Source: Eubacteriales bacterium
GTDB taxonomy: Bacteria; Bacillota; Clostridia; Oscillospirales; Butyricicoccaceae
DNA: 64,000 nt
Direction of reading: 5' to 3'
Assembly: GCA_030524205.1 (NCBI GenBank)
Contig: JAUNGZ010000003.1
Span: forward strand, 25,818-89,817
A model generated the notes under the pieces. That model saw nothing but the letters and a program-made list of their open reading frames with translations. It was not told the origin of the DNA and did no database searches. The translations under genes and the position numbers were made by a program. Positions 1 through 6,408 of the stretch are shown here, in pieces (the stretch's first letter is position 1; every line of letters begins with the position of its first letter).

Positions 1-2
1 TC

Positions 3-650
3 AGCCCGCTTTCGATCGTCGCGCCGCTGCTGATGCGCGCGTTTGACGAAAAATTCGGCAAGGGGGAGGATAAGCCGGTCATCGCGGAAATTCCGGTCGA
101 CCTGCGTCCGCTGCTGCCCACGCCGACGACGCGCTATTTCATCTGCTTCATCGACCTGCCGTATCTGCCCGCGTACCGGACGATGGAGCTTCCCGAGGTG
201 TTCCGCCAAACCAAGGCGTTTTTGAACGGCCAAATGGAGCGCGAGCAGCTTTTGTACCGCGCCAAGGCCGCGGCCGACCGCTGCACCGAGCTGCATGAGG
301 CCGACATGCCGCTCGAGCAGAAATGCGCGGCGGCGCAGAAGGTGACGCGCGACTTTGTGCAGGAGGACAGCTTTCTGATCACCAACGTCGGCCGGTTCGT
401 CATGCCGGAAAGCTGCATGCCGTACATCCTCGATTACGGCGCGGTCCTGCCCTGCGCGACGCAGCCGTTCGCGCTGCTGGTTTCCTCGTTCGGAGACCGC
501 ATGAAGCTGTCGCTTGCGCAGCGCGACCATGATCTGCAGGTTGTGGAAAGGCTCGAGGCCGGCCTGCGCTCGCTCGGCATCCAGCCCAGCCGCCGCAGCT
601 ATCCGTTTACCGTCACCCGGTACGACGGCCGGCTGTGCGGCATGGTGTAA
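3..650 (+). CDS. Acyltransferase/condensation-fold protein, C-terminal part (5' end outside window)
   Basis: The reading frame is open to the window edge, so only the last ~215 residues are seen. The piece has features of the CoA-dependent acyltransferase superfamily (alcohol acetyltransferase or condensation-type): a PVDLRPLLP segment, a mid-region ITNVGRF motif, and a C-terminal strand with FALLVSSFGDRMKLSL. The HHxxxD active site expected in the N-terminal half is outside the window, so activity cannot be judged. An ATG at 33 is internal to the open frame and has no ribosome site. A terminator follows the stop codon directly, so this is the last gene of its transcript. The family call is moderate and the substrate unknown. 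Confidence 0.5.
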   Translation, partial: SPLSIVAPLLMRAFDEKFGKGEDKPVIAEIPVDLRPLLPTPTTRYFICFIDLPYLPAYRTMELPEVFRQTKAFLNGQMEREQLLYRAKAAADRCTELHEADMPLEQKCAAAQKVTRDFVQEDSFLITNVGRFVMPESCMPYILDYGAVLPCATQPFALLVSSFGDRMKLSLAQRDHDLQVVERLEAGLRSLGIQPSRRSYPFTVTRYDGRLCGMV

Positions 651-661
651 ACGCATCATGA

Positions 662-697
662 GGAAGGGAAGCTTACGGCTCCCTTCCTTTTTCTTTT
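662..697 (+). terminator. Rho-independent terminator
   Basis: An inverted repeat GGAAGGGA/TCCCTTCC (662-669/680-687) is followed by a T-rich run. It closes the acyltransferase-like gene. Confidence 0.85.
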
Positions 698-780
698 GCC
701 TTCGGGCAAACACCCTTTGCGGCTGGGGACACGTTATGCTATAATAAATCATCATCCCATTTGGAAAGGACGGCGAAACG

Positions 781-1728
781 ATGCCTCCCACCTCTGTGCT
801 GCTGCCCGAGGGCGAGCTGCGCGTCGCGCGCTGCGATATGCTGGACAAGCTGATCGCGGTAGGCGACGGAGACGCGGCGCTGCTTTACCTATATATCCTG
901 CGCCACGGCGACAGCGCCGGGGATCAGACCGTCGCGCGCGCGCTGCATTTGACAAAAGAGCGCTACGAGCGCGCCGTATTTACGCTTAATAATCTGACCG
1001 CGCCCGCGGCGCCCTCCGAAGCGGAGCGGCCCGCCGACGCGCCGCAGTATACCGCGGACGAGCTGCGCCGCGCGCGCGTGGACGACCATAAATTTGCCGC
1101 CGTCTGCCAAAGTGCGGAGGAGACGCTCGGCCGCACGCTGACCGAGGGCCAGCTTCGCTGTCTGCTGACCGCGTACGATCATTTGGGCTTGTCCGCCGGG
1201 GCGATCATCGAGCTGTTGGCGTACCTGAAAAAGGAAAAGGGCGCCGTGCGTCTGTCCGACATCCGGCGGGAGACCAACCAATGGGCGGACATGGGCATCT
1301 GCTCGGCGCAGGACGCGCAGGACTACCTCGCCCGCCGCGCGGACGAGAAACCGCTGAGCGAGGCGGTTTACAAGGCGCTTTCGGCCGATCCCGCGCAGCC
1401 CGCGCCCAAGGAGCAGCGCGTGTGCCGGTTCGCGCTGTCGCACGGCTTCCCGCCCGAGGCGGTCGCTCTCGCGGTCAAACGGACGGACAAGCAGCAGGGG
1501 CATAAAAGCCTCGACTACACGCTCGGCATCCTGCGCAGATGGGACGAGAGCGGAGTACATACCGTCAGTGAGATCACCGCGCTCGAGCCGGAAACGCGCG
1601 CCGGCAAGGCCGCCGTCGGCAAAACGGCGCCCGCCCAGCCGACCGACCCGGCAACGCTGGCCGCATGGGAGCAGGACTGGCTGGAGCAGTCGCGGGAGAT
1701 TCAGCGCAGAAGGCAGGAGGCAAAGTAG
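781..1728 (+). CDS. DnaD-domain primosomal protein
   Basis: A 315-residue protein with a DnaD-like layout: N-terminal winged-helix-type region (~1-80), linker, then a DnaD domain at roughly 110-190 and a second copy at ~195-265. The second copy ends in the typical KSLDYTLGILRRW block followed by GVHT. DnaD proteins remodel DNA and help load the helicase with DnaB/DnaI in Bacillota. It starts at an ATG with upstream GGAAAGG, and a TATAAT -10 lies at 739-744. The next gene starts 3 bp after the stop and encodes a DnaC/DnaI-like ATPase, so the pair is a helicase-loading operon. Family assignment is firm; exact partners are inferred. Confidence 0.85.
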   Translation: MPPTSVLLPEGELRVARCDMLDKLIAVGDGDAALLYLYILRHGDSAGDQTVARALHLTKERYERAVFTLNNLTAPAAPSEAERPADAPQYTADELRRARVDDHKFAAVCQSAEETLGRTLTEGQLRCLLTAYDHLGLSAGAIIELLAYLKKEKGAVRLSDIRRETNQWADMGICSAQDAQDYLARRADEKPLSEAVYKALSADPAQPAPKEQRVCRFALSHGFPPEAVALAVKRTDKQQGHKSLDYTLGILRRWDESGVHTVSEITALEPETRAGKAAVGKTAPAQPTDPATLAAWEQDWLEQSREIQRRRQEAK

Positions 1729-1731
1729 AAA

Positions 1732-2727
1732 ATGTCATACGATAAGAAAATCCTCGCCGCCGCCCGCCGCGAGCTGGAGCGCGACCGCGCCGCGCGCGGC
1801 GACGAGCTGGACGCGCGCCGCAAAAGCGTGTACGAGCGGCAGCCGCGCATCCGTGCGATCGACCGCGAGCTGTCGACGACCGCCGCCGCCGTTTTGAAAA
1901 CAGCGCTCGAGTCGGGCGGCGACCCGACCGCAGCCATCGAACGGCTGCGCGACCGCAACCTCGGCTTGCAGGACGAGCGCGCCGCGCTGCTGCGCGAAAT
2001 GAACCTGCCAGCCGATTACCTGACCGACCGGCCGCTTTGTGAAAAATGCGGCGACTCCGGTTACGTCGGCGGCGGCGCGCTGTGCGAGTGCGTCAAAACG
2101 CGGTACGCGCGGCTGCTCAAGGAGCAGCTTTCGGCTGTGCTGCCGATCGCGGATCAGAATTTCGCCTCGTTCCGGATGGATTACTATTCGTCCCGGCCGG
2201 ACGCGCGTCTCGGGCTGTCGCCGCGGGAGAATATGGAAAACAACCTGTTCCTGTGCCGCGAATACGCCGCGAAATTCGGTCCGGCTTCGCCCAACCTGCT
2301 GCTGCACGGCTCGACCGGGCTGGGCAAGACCTTTTTATCCACCTGCATCGCGGAGGCGGTGAGCGAGCGCGGGTTTTCGGTGGCCTACGACACCGCGATC
2401 AACATCGTCGCCGCGTACGAGACGATCAAGTTCGGCAGCGGGGACGGGCAGGCCGCCGCCGAGCGCGCCGCGCGGTATGAGCGCGCCGACCTGCTGATCA
2501 TCGACGATATGGGCACCGAAATGGGCACGGCGTTTACGGTTTCCGCGCTGTACAACCTGATCAACAACCGGCTGATGGCAAAGCGGCCGATGATCGTCAA
2601 CACCAACCTGCCGCCCGAAACGCTGTCGGAAAAGTATTCGCCCGCCGTCGCCTCGCGCCTTTTGGGCGAATTTATGCCGCTGCGCTTCTTCGGGGACGAT
2701 ATCCGGCTGATGAAAAAAAGAATGTAA
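1732..2727 (+). CDS. DnaC/DnaI-like AAA+ helicase-loader ATPase
   Basis: A 331-residue protein. The N-terminal half is charged and helical and carries a zinc-ribbon-like CEKCGDSGYV...CEC segment (~102-118), as in clostridial DnaI-like loaders. The C-terminal AAA+ core has Walker A GSTGLGKT (~193-200) and Walker B LLIIDDMG (~251-258), with later NTNLPPETL and SRLLGEF blocks typical of DnaC/IstB-type ATPases. It probably loads the replicative helicase with the DnaD-domain protein encoded immediately upstream. It could be confused with IstB, but no transposase is adjacent and the zinc-ribbon region favours DnaI. The 3' flank leads straight into the small-RNA cluster. Confidence 0.85.
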   Translation: MSYDKKILAAARRELERDRAARGDELDARRKSVYERQPRIRAIDRELSTTAAAVLKTALESGGDPTAAIERLRDRNLGLQDERAALLREMNLPADYLTDRPLCEKCGDSGYVGGGALCECVKTRYARLLKEQLSAVLPIADQNFASFRMDYYSSRPDARLGLSPRENMENNLFLCREYAAKFGPASPNLLLHGSTGLGKTFLSTCIAEAVSERGFSVAYDTAINIVAAYETIKFGSGDGQAAAERAARYERADLLIIDDMGTEMGTAFTVSALYNLINNRLMAKRPMIVNTNLPPETLSEKYSPAVASRLLGEFMPLRFFGDDIRLMKKRM

Positions 2728-2735
2728 ACAATTCT

Positions 2736-2789
2736 TTCACAACGCGTTTAAAATTTATTCACACATTGGGCGGGCAAAGGCGGTATACT
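2736..2789 (+). promoter_or_regulatory. sRNA-1 promoter with triple 11-bp direct repeat
   Basis: TTCACA (2736-2741), N5, TTTAAA (2747-2752), N5, TTCACA (2758-2763), then exactly 20 bp to the -10 TATACT (2784-2789). There is no separate -35 at 17 bp. The 11-bp periodicity is typical of OmpR/PhoB-family response-regulator boxes. Confidence 0.75.
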
Positions 2790-2795
2790 TAGGAT

Positions 2796-2930
2796 GTCGA
2801 TAAGGGAAGCCGCAATCCCGAGTCGATAAGCAGCCTACCGATCTTTTATTTCTCTTTTACCCCCCTTTATTTTGTGAAATGACGAAAAGGCCCCGGTTCC
2901 GTTCCCCCACGGATCCGGGGCCTTTTCCCG
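2796..2930 (+). ncRNA. C-rich small RNA 1 (tandem family, unit 1)
   Basis: Predicted ~135-nt RNA starting 7 nt after the -10. A 5' stem-loop forms from GTCGAT (2796-2801) with GTCGAT (2822-2827, G-U closed), and inside it GGGA (2804-2807) pairs with TCCC (2816-2819). An unpaired pyrimidine stretch holding ACCCCCC (~2859-2866) follows. The RNA ends in a terminator: AAAAGGCCCCGG (2885-2896) pairs with CCGGGGCCTTTT (2915-2926), with an inner CCGT/ACGG stem and loop TCCCCC (2903-2908). Both C-rich stretches could pair with Shine-Dalgarno sequences. No ribosome site plus open frame is conserved among the three units, so a peptide product is unlikely. Confidence 0.7.
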
Positions 2931-2953
2931 TCCTGCGCGGTTGTTAAAAATCT

Positions 2954-3007
2954 TTCACAGGCTGTTAAAAGGCTGTTCACACATTGGGCGGCAAACGGCG
3001 GTATACT
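2954..3007 (+). promoter_or_regulatory. sRNA-2 promoter with triple 11-bp direct repeat
   Basis: TTCACA (2954-2959), N5, TTAAAA (2965-2970), N5, TTCACA (2976-2981), N20, TATACT (3002-3007). The spacing is identical to units 1 and 3. Confidence 0.75.
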
Positions 3008-3013
3008 GTGATT

Positions 3014-3160
3014 GTCAACAGGGGAACAGCTCTTCTCCGCGTTGATTCTCATAACACCTATTTCTTCCCCCTTTCTTACATCTTTTTTTCACCCTCTTTT
3101 TCATTTTCAAAAACGGCATGCGCCCTGCTTCCGTCCCCCCGCGGAAGCAGGGCGTTTCCG
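3014..3160 (+). ncRNA. C-rich small RNA 2 (tandem family, unit 2)
   Basis: Same plan as its neighbours but diverged in sequence. GTCAAC (3014-3019) pairs with GTTGAT (3041-3046), and GGGGAA (3021-3026) pairs with TTCTCC (3033-3038). Every helix position that differs from unit 1 or 3 is compensated. A long pyrimidine stretch with CTTCCCCCTTT follows. The terminator CGCCCTGCTTCCG (3121-3133) / CGGAAGCAGGGCG (3142-3154) has loop TCCCCCCG. The terminator stem has nothing in common with units 1 or 3 in sequence, while the C-rich loop is kept. Confidence 0.7.
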
Positions 3161-3206
3161 TTTGCCGGATGCCGGCGGCGGTTTTTGTCCGAAACGCAAC
3201 AAATCT

Positions 3207-3260
3207 TTCACAGCATGTTCAAAATCTATTCACACATTCGGCGCGGGCGGGCGTTATACT
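3207..3260 (+). promoter_or_regulatory. sRNA-3 promoter with triple 11-bp direct repeat
   Basis: TTCACA (3207-3212), N5, TTCAAA (3218-3223), N5, TTCACA (3229-3234), N20, TATACT (3255-3260). Confidence 0.75.
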
Positions 3261-3266
3261 GAATAC

Positions 3267-3412
3267 GTCAGCAAGGGAAGCCGCAATCCCGCAGCTGAAC
3301 AGTCTACCGATCTTTTTATTTCTCTTTTACCCCCCTTTTTTCAAATCTGTGTAGTGAACCGGCAAAGCGCCGCCGCTTCGTTTCCCCCAACGAAGCGGCG
3401 GCGCTTTCCATT
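3267..3412 (+). ncRNA. C-rich small RNA 3 (tandem family, unit 3)
   Basis: TCAGC (3268-3272) pairs with GCTGA (3294-3298), and the inner GGGA (3275-3278) pairs with TCCC (3287-3290), with the same AGCCGCAA loop as unit 1. An unpaired stretch contains TTACCCCCCTTT. The terminator is a perfect 19-bp stem (3364-3382/3389-3407) with loop TCCCCC (3383-3388). The segment CTACCGATCTTT just before the pyrimidine stretch is shared with unit 1, so these two are the closest pair. Confidence 0.7.
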
Positions 3413-3433
3413 TGTCCCGAAACAGGGTATACT
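3405..3433 (+). promoter_or_regulatory. Promoter of the downstream TIM-barrel gene
   Basis: TTTCCA (3405-3410), 17-bp spacer, TATACT (3428-3433). The -35 overlaps the tail of the sRNA-3 terminator. It lacks the TTCACA repeats of the sRNA promoters. Confidence 0.5.
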
Positions 3434-3456
3434 GTAGCAAAAGGAGGTTTTACCCG

Positions 3457-4380
3457 ATGGCAAAACGACTGCTTTCCTGCGCGGCGAGCGATATGGCCGG
3501 AATGGACCGCGCCGCGCTGCTGCAAGCGATTGCGAACAGCGAAGGGCGCGTGCTGGCCTGCGAAACGATCGGAACGGTGCAGCCCATGCTGGGCGATGTG
3601 ACCAACGCCGAGTTCGCGGCCTCGCAGGGCGCCGATCTGCTGCTGCTTAACCTGTTCGATGTGCGGCGGCCGCAGATCAACGCGCTGCCGCCCTGCGCGC
3701 CCGAGGATACGGTGCGCGTGCTCAAAAAGCTGACCGGCCGCCCGGTCGGCGTCAATTTGGAGCCGGTAAACCGGCCGAGCGAGGTCGACGGCGACCCGCT
3801 GTGGGCGCTGAGCGAGGGCCGCCGCGCGACGGTCGAAAACGCCGTGCGCGCGGCCGACATGGGCGTGGACTTTCTGCTGCTCACCGGCAACCCCGGCATC
3901 GGCGTGTCAAACGACGCGATCACGGACACGCTGCGCGCGTTTCGGGACGCGGTTGGCGGACGCGTTGTGCTGTGCGCGGGCAAGATGCACGCCGCGGGCG
4001 TGCCGAGCGAGGGCGGGACGCATATCCTGACCGAGGCTGACGTAGACGCGTTTCTGGACGCGGGGGCGGACGTTATCCTGCTGCCCGCTCCGGGCACGGT
4101 GCCCGGTATTACCACCGAGTACGCGCGCGGGCTGATCGAGCGCGCGCACGCGCGAAACAAGCTTGCGATGACGGCTGTTGGCACCTCGCAGGAGGGCGCT
4201 GACACGGACACCATCCGGCGCATCGCGCTTGCCTGCAAAATGGCGGGCGCGGACATCCATCATCTGGGCGACGCGGGCTACGCGGGCATGGCGCTGCCGG
4301 AAAATATCTTCGCGTACTCGGTCGCGATCCGGGGCGTGCGGCATACCTACCACCGCATGGCGCAGTCGGTCAACCGGTGA
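3457..4380 (+). CDS. Conserved TIM-barrel-like protein (probably DUF7916 family)
   Basis: A 307-residue soluble protein with no signal peptide. Successive beta-alpha units can be read (GADLLLLNLF, RPVGVNLEPV, GVDFLLLTGNPG, RVVLCAGKMHAAG, GADVILLPAPGTVPG, KLAMTAVGTSQEG), ending in a HHLGDAGYAGMALPENI block. The repeated hydrophobic strands ending in G/P loops fit a TIM barrel. I recognise it as a widely conserved uncharacterised family, which I believe is DUF7916 and which databases sometimes mislabel as haloacid dehalogenase. The start is the ATG preceded by AAAGGAGG; an in-frame ATG at 3412 lies upstream of the promoter -10 and is rejected. Function unknown. Confidence 0.75.
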   Translation: MAKRLLSCAASDMAGMDRAALLQAIANSEGRVLACETIGTVQPMLGDVTNAEFAASQGADLLLLNLFDVRRPQINALPPCAPEDTVRVLKKLTGRPVGVNLEPVNRPSEVDGDPLWALSEGRRATVENAVRAADMGVDFLLLTGNPGIGVSNDAITDTLRAFRDAVGGRVVLCAGKMHAAGVPSEGGTHILTEADVDAFLDAGADVILLPAPGTVPGITTEYARGLIERAHARNKLAMTAVGTSQEGADTDTIRRIALACKMAGADIHHLGDAGYAGMALPENIFAYSVAIRGVRHTYHRMAQSVNR

Positions 4381-4390
4381 CGGCCGCGCA

Positions 4391-4425
4391 AAAGGGAGAA
4401 ACCGTTTCGGTTTCTCCCTTTCTTT
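4391..4425. terminator. Bidirectional terminator
   Basis: AAAGGGAGAAACC (4391-4403) pairs with GGTTTCTCCCTTT (4409-4421), with T runs on both sides. It lies between two convergent genes; its right end overlaps the 3' end of sodC by 2 bp. Confidence 0.85.
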
Positions 4426-4927
4426 ACCGTTTGGTCGGCACGATCACGCCGCAGGCGAGCTTGTCGCCCGCGTTTCCCGACGGCTGGGTGGTGAAGTCGT
4501 CCGGCCGCGCGTGGACGACCACCGTCCGGCCGACAACGTCGGCCACGCGGAAGCGATCGGTCAGCACGGCCATCCAAGCAAAGCCGGTCAGGTCGGCAAA
4601 CAGCGGCGGCAGGTCGCCTGCGTGATAGGGATGCGGACAGCCGCCGGGGTTGAAGTGCGCGCCCGCGTTCGCGAACGGATCGGACGCGGTGCCCGTGCAG
4701 GAGGCGCCCTCGTGCACGTGCAGCGCGAAAATCGGCTGCGCGCACGCCATGCGCGTGACGGGCAGGCCGCGCACGGCCGCCGTCACCAGCACGCCCTGCG
4801 GCGTTTGATAAAACGAAACCGTGCCCTCGATGCGCCGTCCGCGCGGCGCGCCGGCGAGCACCGCCGCCGCGTCCGGCAGGCTGTTTTGGATAACAGATGC
4901 GAAATACTGCGAGTTTGTTTGATTCAT
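4424..4927 (-). CDS. sodC: Cu/Zn superoxide dismutase-like protein
   Basis: A 167-residue protein of the Cu/Zn-SOD fold. Metal ligands visible are H70 and H72 (HVHEG), H91 (GAHFNPGG), H99, H102 and D105 (YHAGDLPPL) and H139 (VVVHARPDDF). C77 and C159 are placed like the conserved disulfide. The full ligand set makes dismutation of superoxide plausible. There is no signal peptide or lipobox, so the protein appears cytoplasmic, unlike many bacterial SodC proteins; some Bacillota and clostridial relatives share this. It is monocistronic and convergent with the upstream gene, with which it shares a terminator. Confidence 0.85.
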   Translation of the reverse strand: MNQTNSQYFASVIQNSLPDAAAVLAGAPRGRRIEGTVSFYQTPQGVLVTAAVRGLPVTRMACAQPIFALHVHEGASCTGTASDPFANAGAHFNPGGCPHPYHAGDLPPLFADLTGFAWMAVLTDRFRVADVVGRTVVVHARPDDFTTQPSGNAGDKLACGVIVPTKR

Positions 4928-4971
4928 GGTCGATTCCCTCCATAAACCAGCTTATGCGGCGGGAATTGTTC

Positions 4972-5000
4972 TTGATAAAGCCGGGGCGATGCGGTATACT
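4972..5000 (+). promoter_or_regulatory. Sigma-A promoter of mrp
   Basis: TTGATA (4972-4977), 17-bp spacer, TATACT (4995-5000). Confidence 0.75.
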
Positions 5001-5040
5001 AAAAAATAGGCAAGAAACGATATGTTAGGAGTTGTTTGAT

Positions 5041-5859
5041 ATGGGTTGTTCGCATAACTGCGAATCCTGCTCGTCGAACTGCGGCGGCGAAAAAAGCCTG
5101 AAGGTCGCGGCCAATCCGGCGGCGTCTGTGAAAAAAGTAATCGGCGTCGTGTCCGGCAAGGGCGGCGTGGGCAAAAGCCTGCTCACCTCGATGCTCGCGG
5201 TCGGCATGACGCGCAGAGGCTATTCCTGCGGTATTTTGGACGCAGACATCACCGGCCCGTCCATTCCCAAGACCTTTGGCGTGCACGGACATCTGGAGGG
5301 CTGCGAGGAGGGCATCCTGCCCGCGCGCAGCGAGGGCGGCGTGCAGATGATCTCGATCAACCTCGTGCTGCCGAACGAGGACGACCCGGTGATATACCGC
5401 GGCCCGATCGTGGCCGAAACCGTCAAGCAGTTTTGGTCGGACGTGGTTTGGGACGATGTGGATTTCCTGTTCGTCGATATGCCGCCCGGCACGGGCGACG
5501 TGCCGCTGACGGTGTTCCAGTCCCTGCCGGTGGACGGCATTCTGGTCGTCACCTCGCCGCAGGATCTGGTTTCGATGATCGTCGGCAAGGCGGTTAAAAT
5601 GGCAAAGATGATGGATATTCCGGTTGTCGGCGTGGTCGAGAATTACAGCTATCTCGCCTGCCCGGACTGCGGAAAGCATATCGCCGTGTTCGGCGAAAGC
5701 AAGGTCGACGAGGTCGCCGCGCATTACGAGCTTCCGGTGCTGGCCAAGCTGCCCATTGACCCGGCGCTCGCCGCCGCGGTGGACGCCGGCAAGATCGAGG
5801 ACGCCAAGCTGCCGGACGCGCTTTCGGGCGCGCTCGCGGCGGTGGAGGAACTGCGATGA
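5041..5859 (+). CDS. Mrp/NBP35-family iron-sulfur carrier ATPase
   Basis: A 272-residue protein. The N-terminus is a Cys-rich CSHNCESCSSNC segment (residues 3-14). The deviant Walker A GKGGVGKS is at 39-46, followed by GILDADITGPSIP and the MPPGTGD switch. A CPDC pair (about residues 206-209) can hold a bridging cluster at a dimer interface. Mrp/ApbC proteins carry Fe-S clusters to target enzymes. The ATG at 5041 has TTAGGAG upstream; a TTG at 5032 inside the same frame is less likely. The gene overlaps the next by 4 bp, coupling it to a NifX/NifB-like cofactor protein. Confidence 0.88.
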   Translation: MGCSHNCESCSSNCGGEKSLKVAANPAASVKKVIGVVSGKGGVGKSLLTSMLAVGMTRRGYSCGILDADITGPSIPKTFGVHGHLEGCEEGILPARSEGGVQMISINLVLPNEDDPVIYRGPIVAETVKQFWSDVVWDDVDFLFVDMPPGTGDVPLTVFQSLPVDGILVVTSPQDLVSMIVGKAVKMAKMMDIPVVGVVENYSYLACPDCGKHIAVFGESKVDEVAAHYELPVLAKLPIDPALAAAVDAGKIEDAKLPDALSGALAAVEELR

Positions 5860-6287
5860 ACATCGGTGTTGCATATGACAACGGCGCGGTTGCCAAAAAT
5901 CTGGGCGACTGCCGCGATTTTTTGATCGTTTCGACCGAGGGACGCACCCCGACGGGCAAGCGTCTGGCCTCGTCGCCCGGCGCGGGCACGACCGATATGA
6001 TCAAAATGATGAGTCTGGAAAAGATCGACGTGCTGATCTGCGGCGCGCTCGGTCTGGGCGCGCGCAACGCGCTGGAAATGATCGGCATTCTGCTGGTGCC
6101 GGGCTGCGAAGGCTCGGCGGAGGAGGCCGTGGCCAAGTTTTTGGTCGGCGAGAAGCAGGGCGATCCGACGCTGCTGGAGATCGGCCGCGAGGAGGATCCG
6201 GACGACCCCATGTCCTGCATGCACGACTGCGCGAAATGCGCGGGCTGCGGGCCGATTGAGATTCTCAAGAAAATACCGGAAGCGTAA
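5856..6287 (+). CDS. NifX/NifB-type dinitrogenase iron-molybdenum cofactor-like protein
   Basis: A 143-residue protein with the small NifX/VnfY-like alpha/beta fold seen as IGVAYDNG at the N-terminus and an LICGALGLGARNALEMIGI strand-helix unit. The C-terminal 40 residues add a Cys-rich tail, CMHDCAKCAGCGP, that can bind a cluster. No nif genes are present in the window, so this is one of the many stand-alone clostridial homologues rather than a nitrogenase gene. ATGA overlap with the Mrp-like gene suggests it receives or supplies iron-sulfur or metal cofactor in the same process. Specific role unknown. Confidence 0.8.
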   Translation: MNIGVAYDNGAVAKNLGDCRDFLIVSTEGRTPTGKRLASSPGAGTTDMIKMMSLEKIDVLICGALGLGARNALEMIGILLVPGCEGSAEEAVAKFLVGEKQGDPTLLEIGREEDPDDPMSCMHDCAKCAGCGPIEILKKIPEA

Positions 6288-6334
6288 AAATACGTCAGAA
6301 CGCCGTCCCGCGCGGGACGGCAAAAGGGTTTATA

Positions 6335-6380
6335 GCAGCAAAGCCCCCGCCGATATTCGGCGGGGGCTTTGCTGCTTCGT
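6335..6380. terminator. Bidirectional terminator, 19-bp perfect stem
   Basis: A perfect inverted repeat 6335-6353/6357-6375 (outer GCAGCAAAGC, loop TAT) between two convergent genes. A second hairpin, CCGTCCC/GGGACGG, lies at 6303-6320. Confidence 0.85.
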
Positions 6381-6408
6381 ATAGATAAGGACCGCTCTGG
6401 TGCGGCTG

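Noticed and set aside
1732-2727. IstB (transposition helper) for the DnaC-like ATPase
   Set aside because: No IstA transposase or terminal repeats nearby; the gene is coupled to a DnaD-domain gene and has the DnaI-type zinc segment.
2736-3412. The three repeats as a CRISPR array or insertion-sequence remnant
   Set aside because: Units are ~210-250 bp and diverged, with promoters and terminators; there is no short exact repeat-spacer pattern, no transposase and no terminal inverted repeats.
2984-3437. Small open frames inside the sRNA cluster as peptide genes
   Set aside because: None has a ribosome site and none is shared by the three units, whereas the paired RNA structure is.
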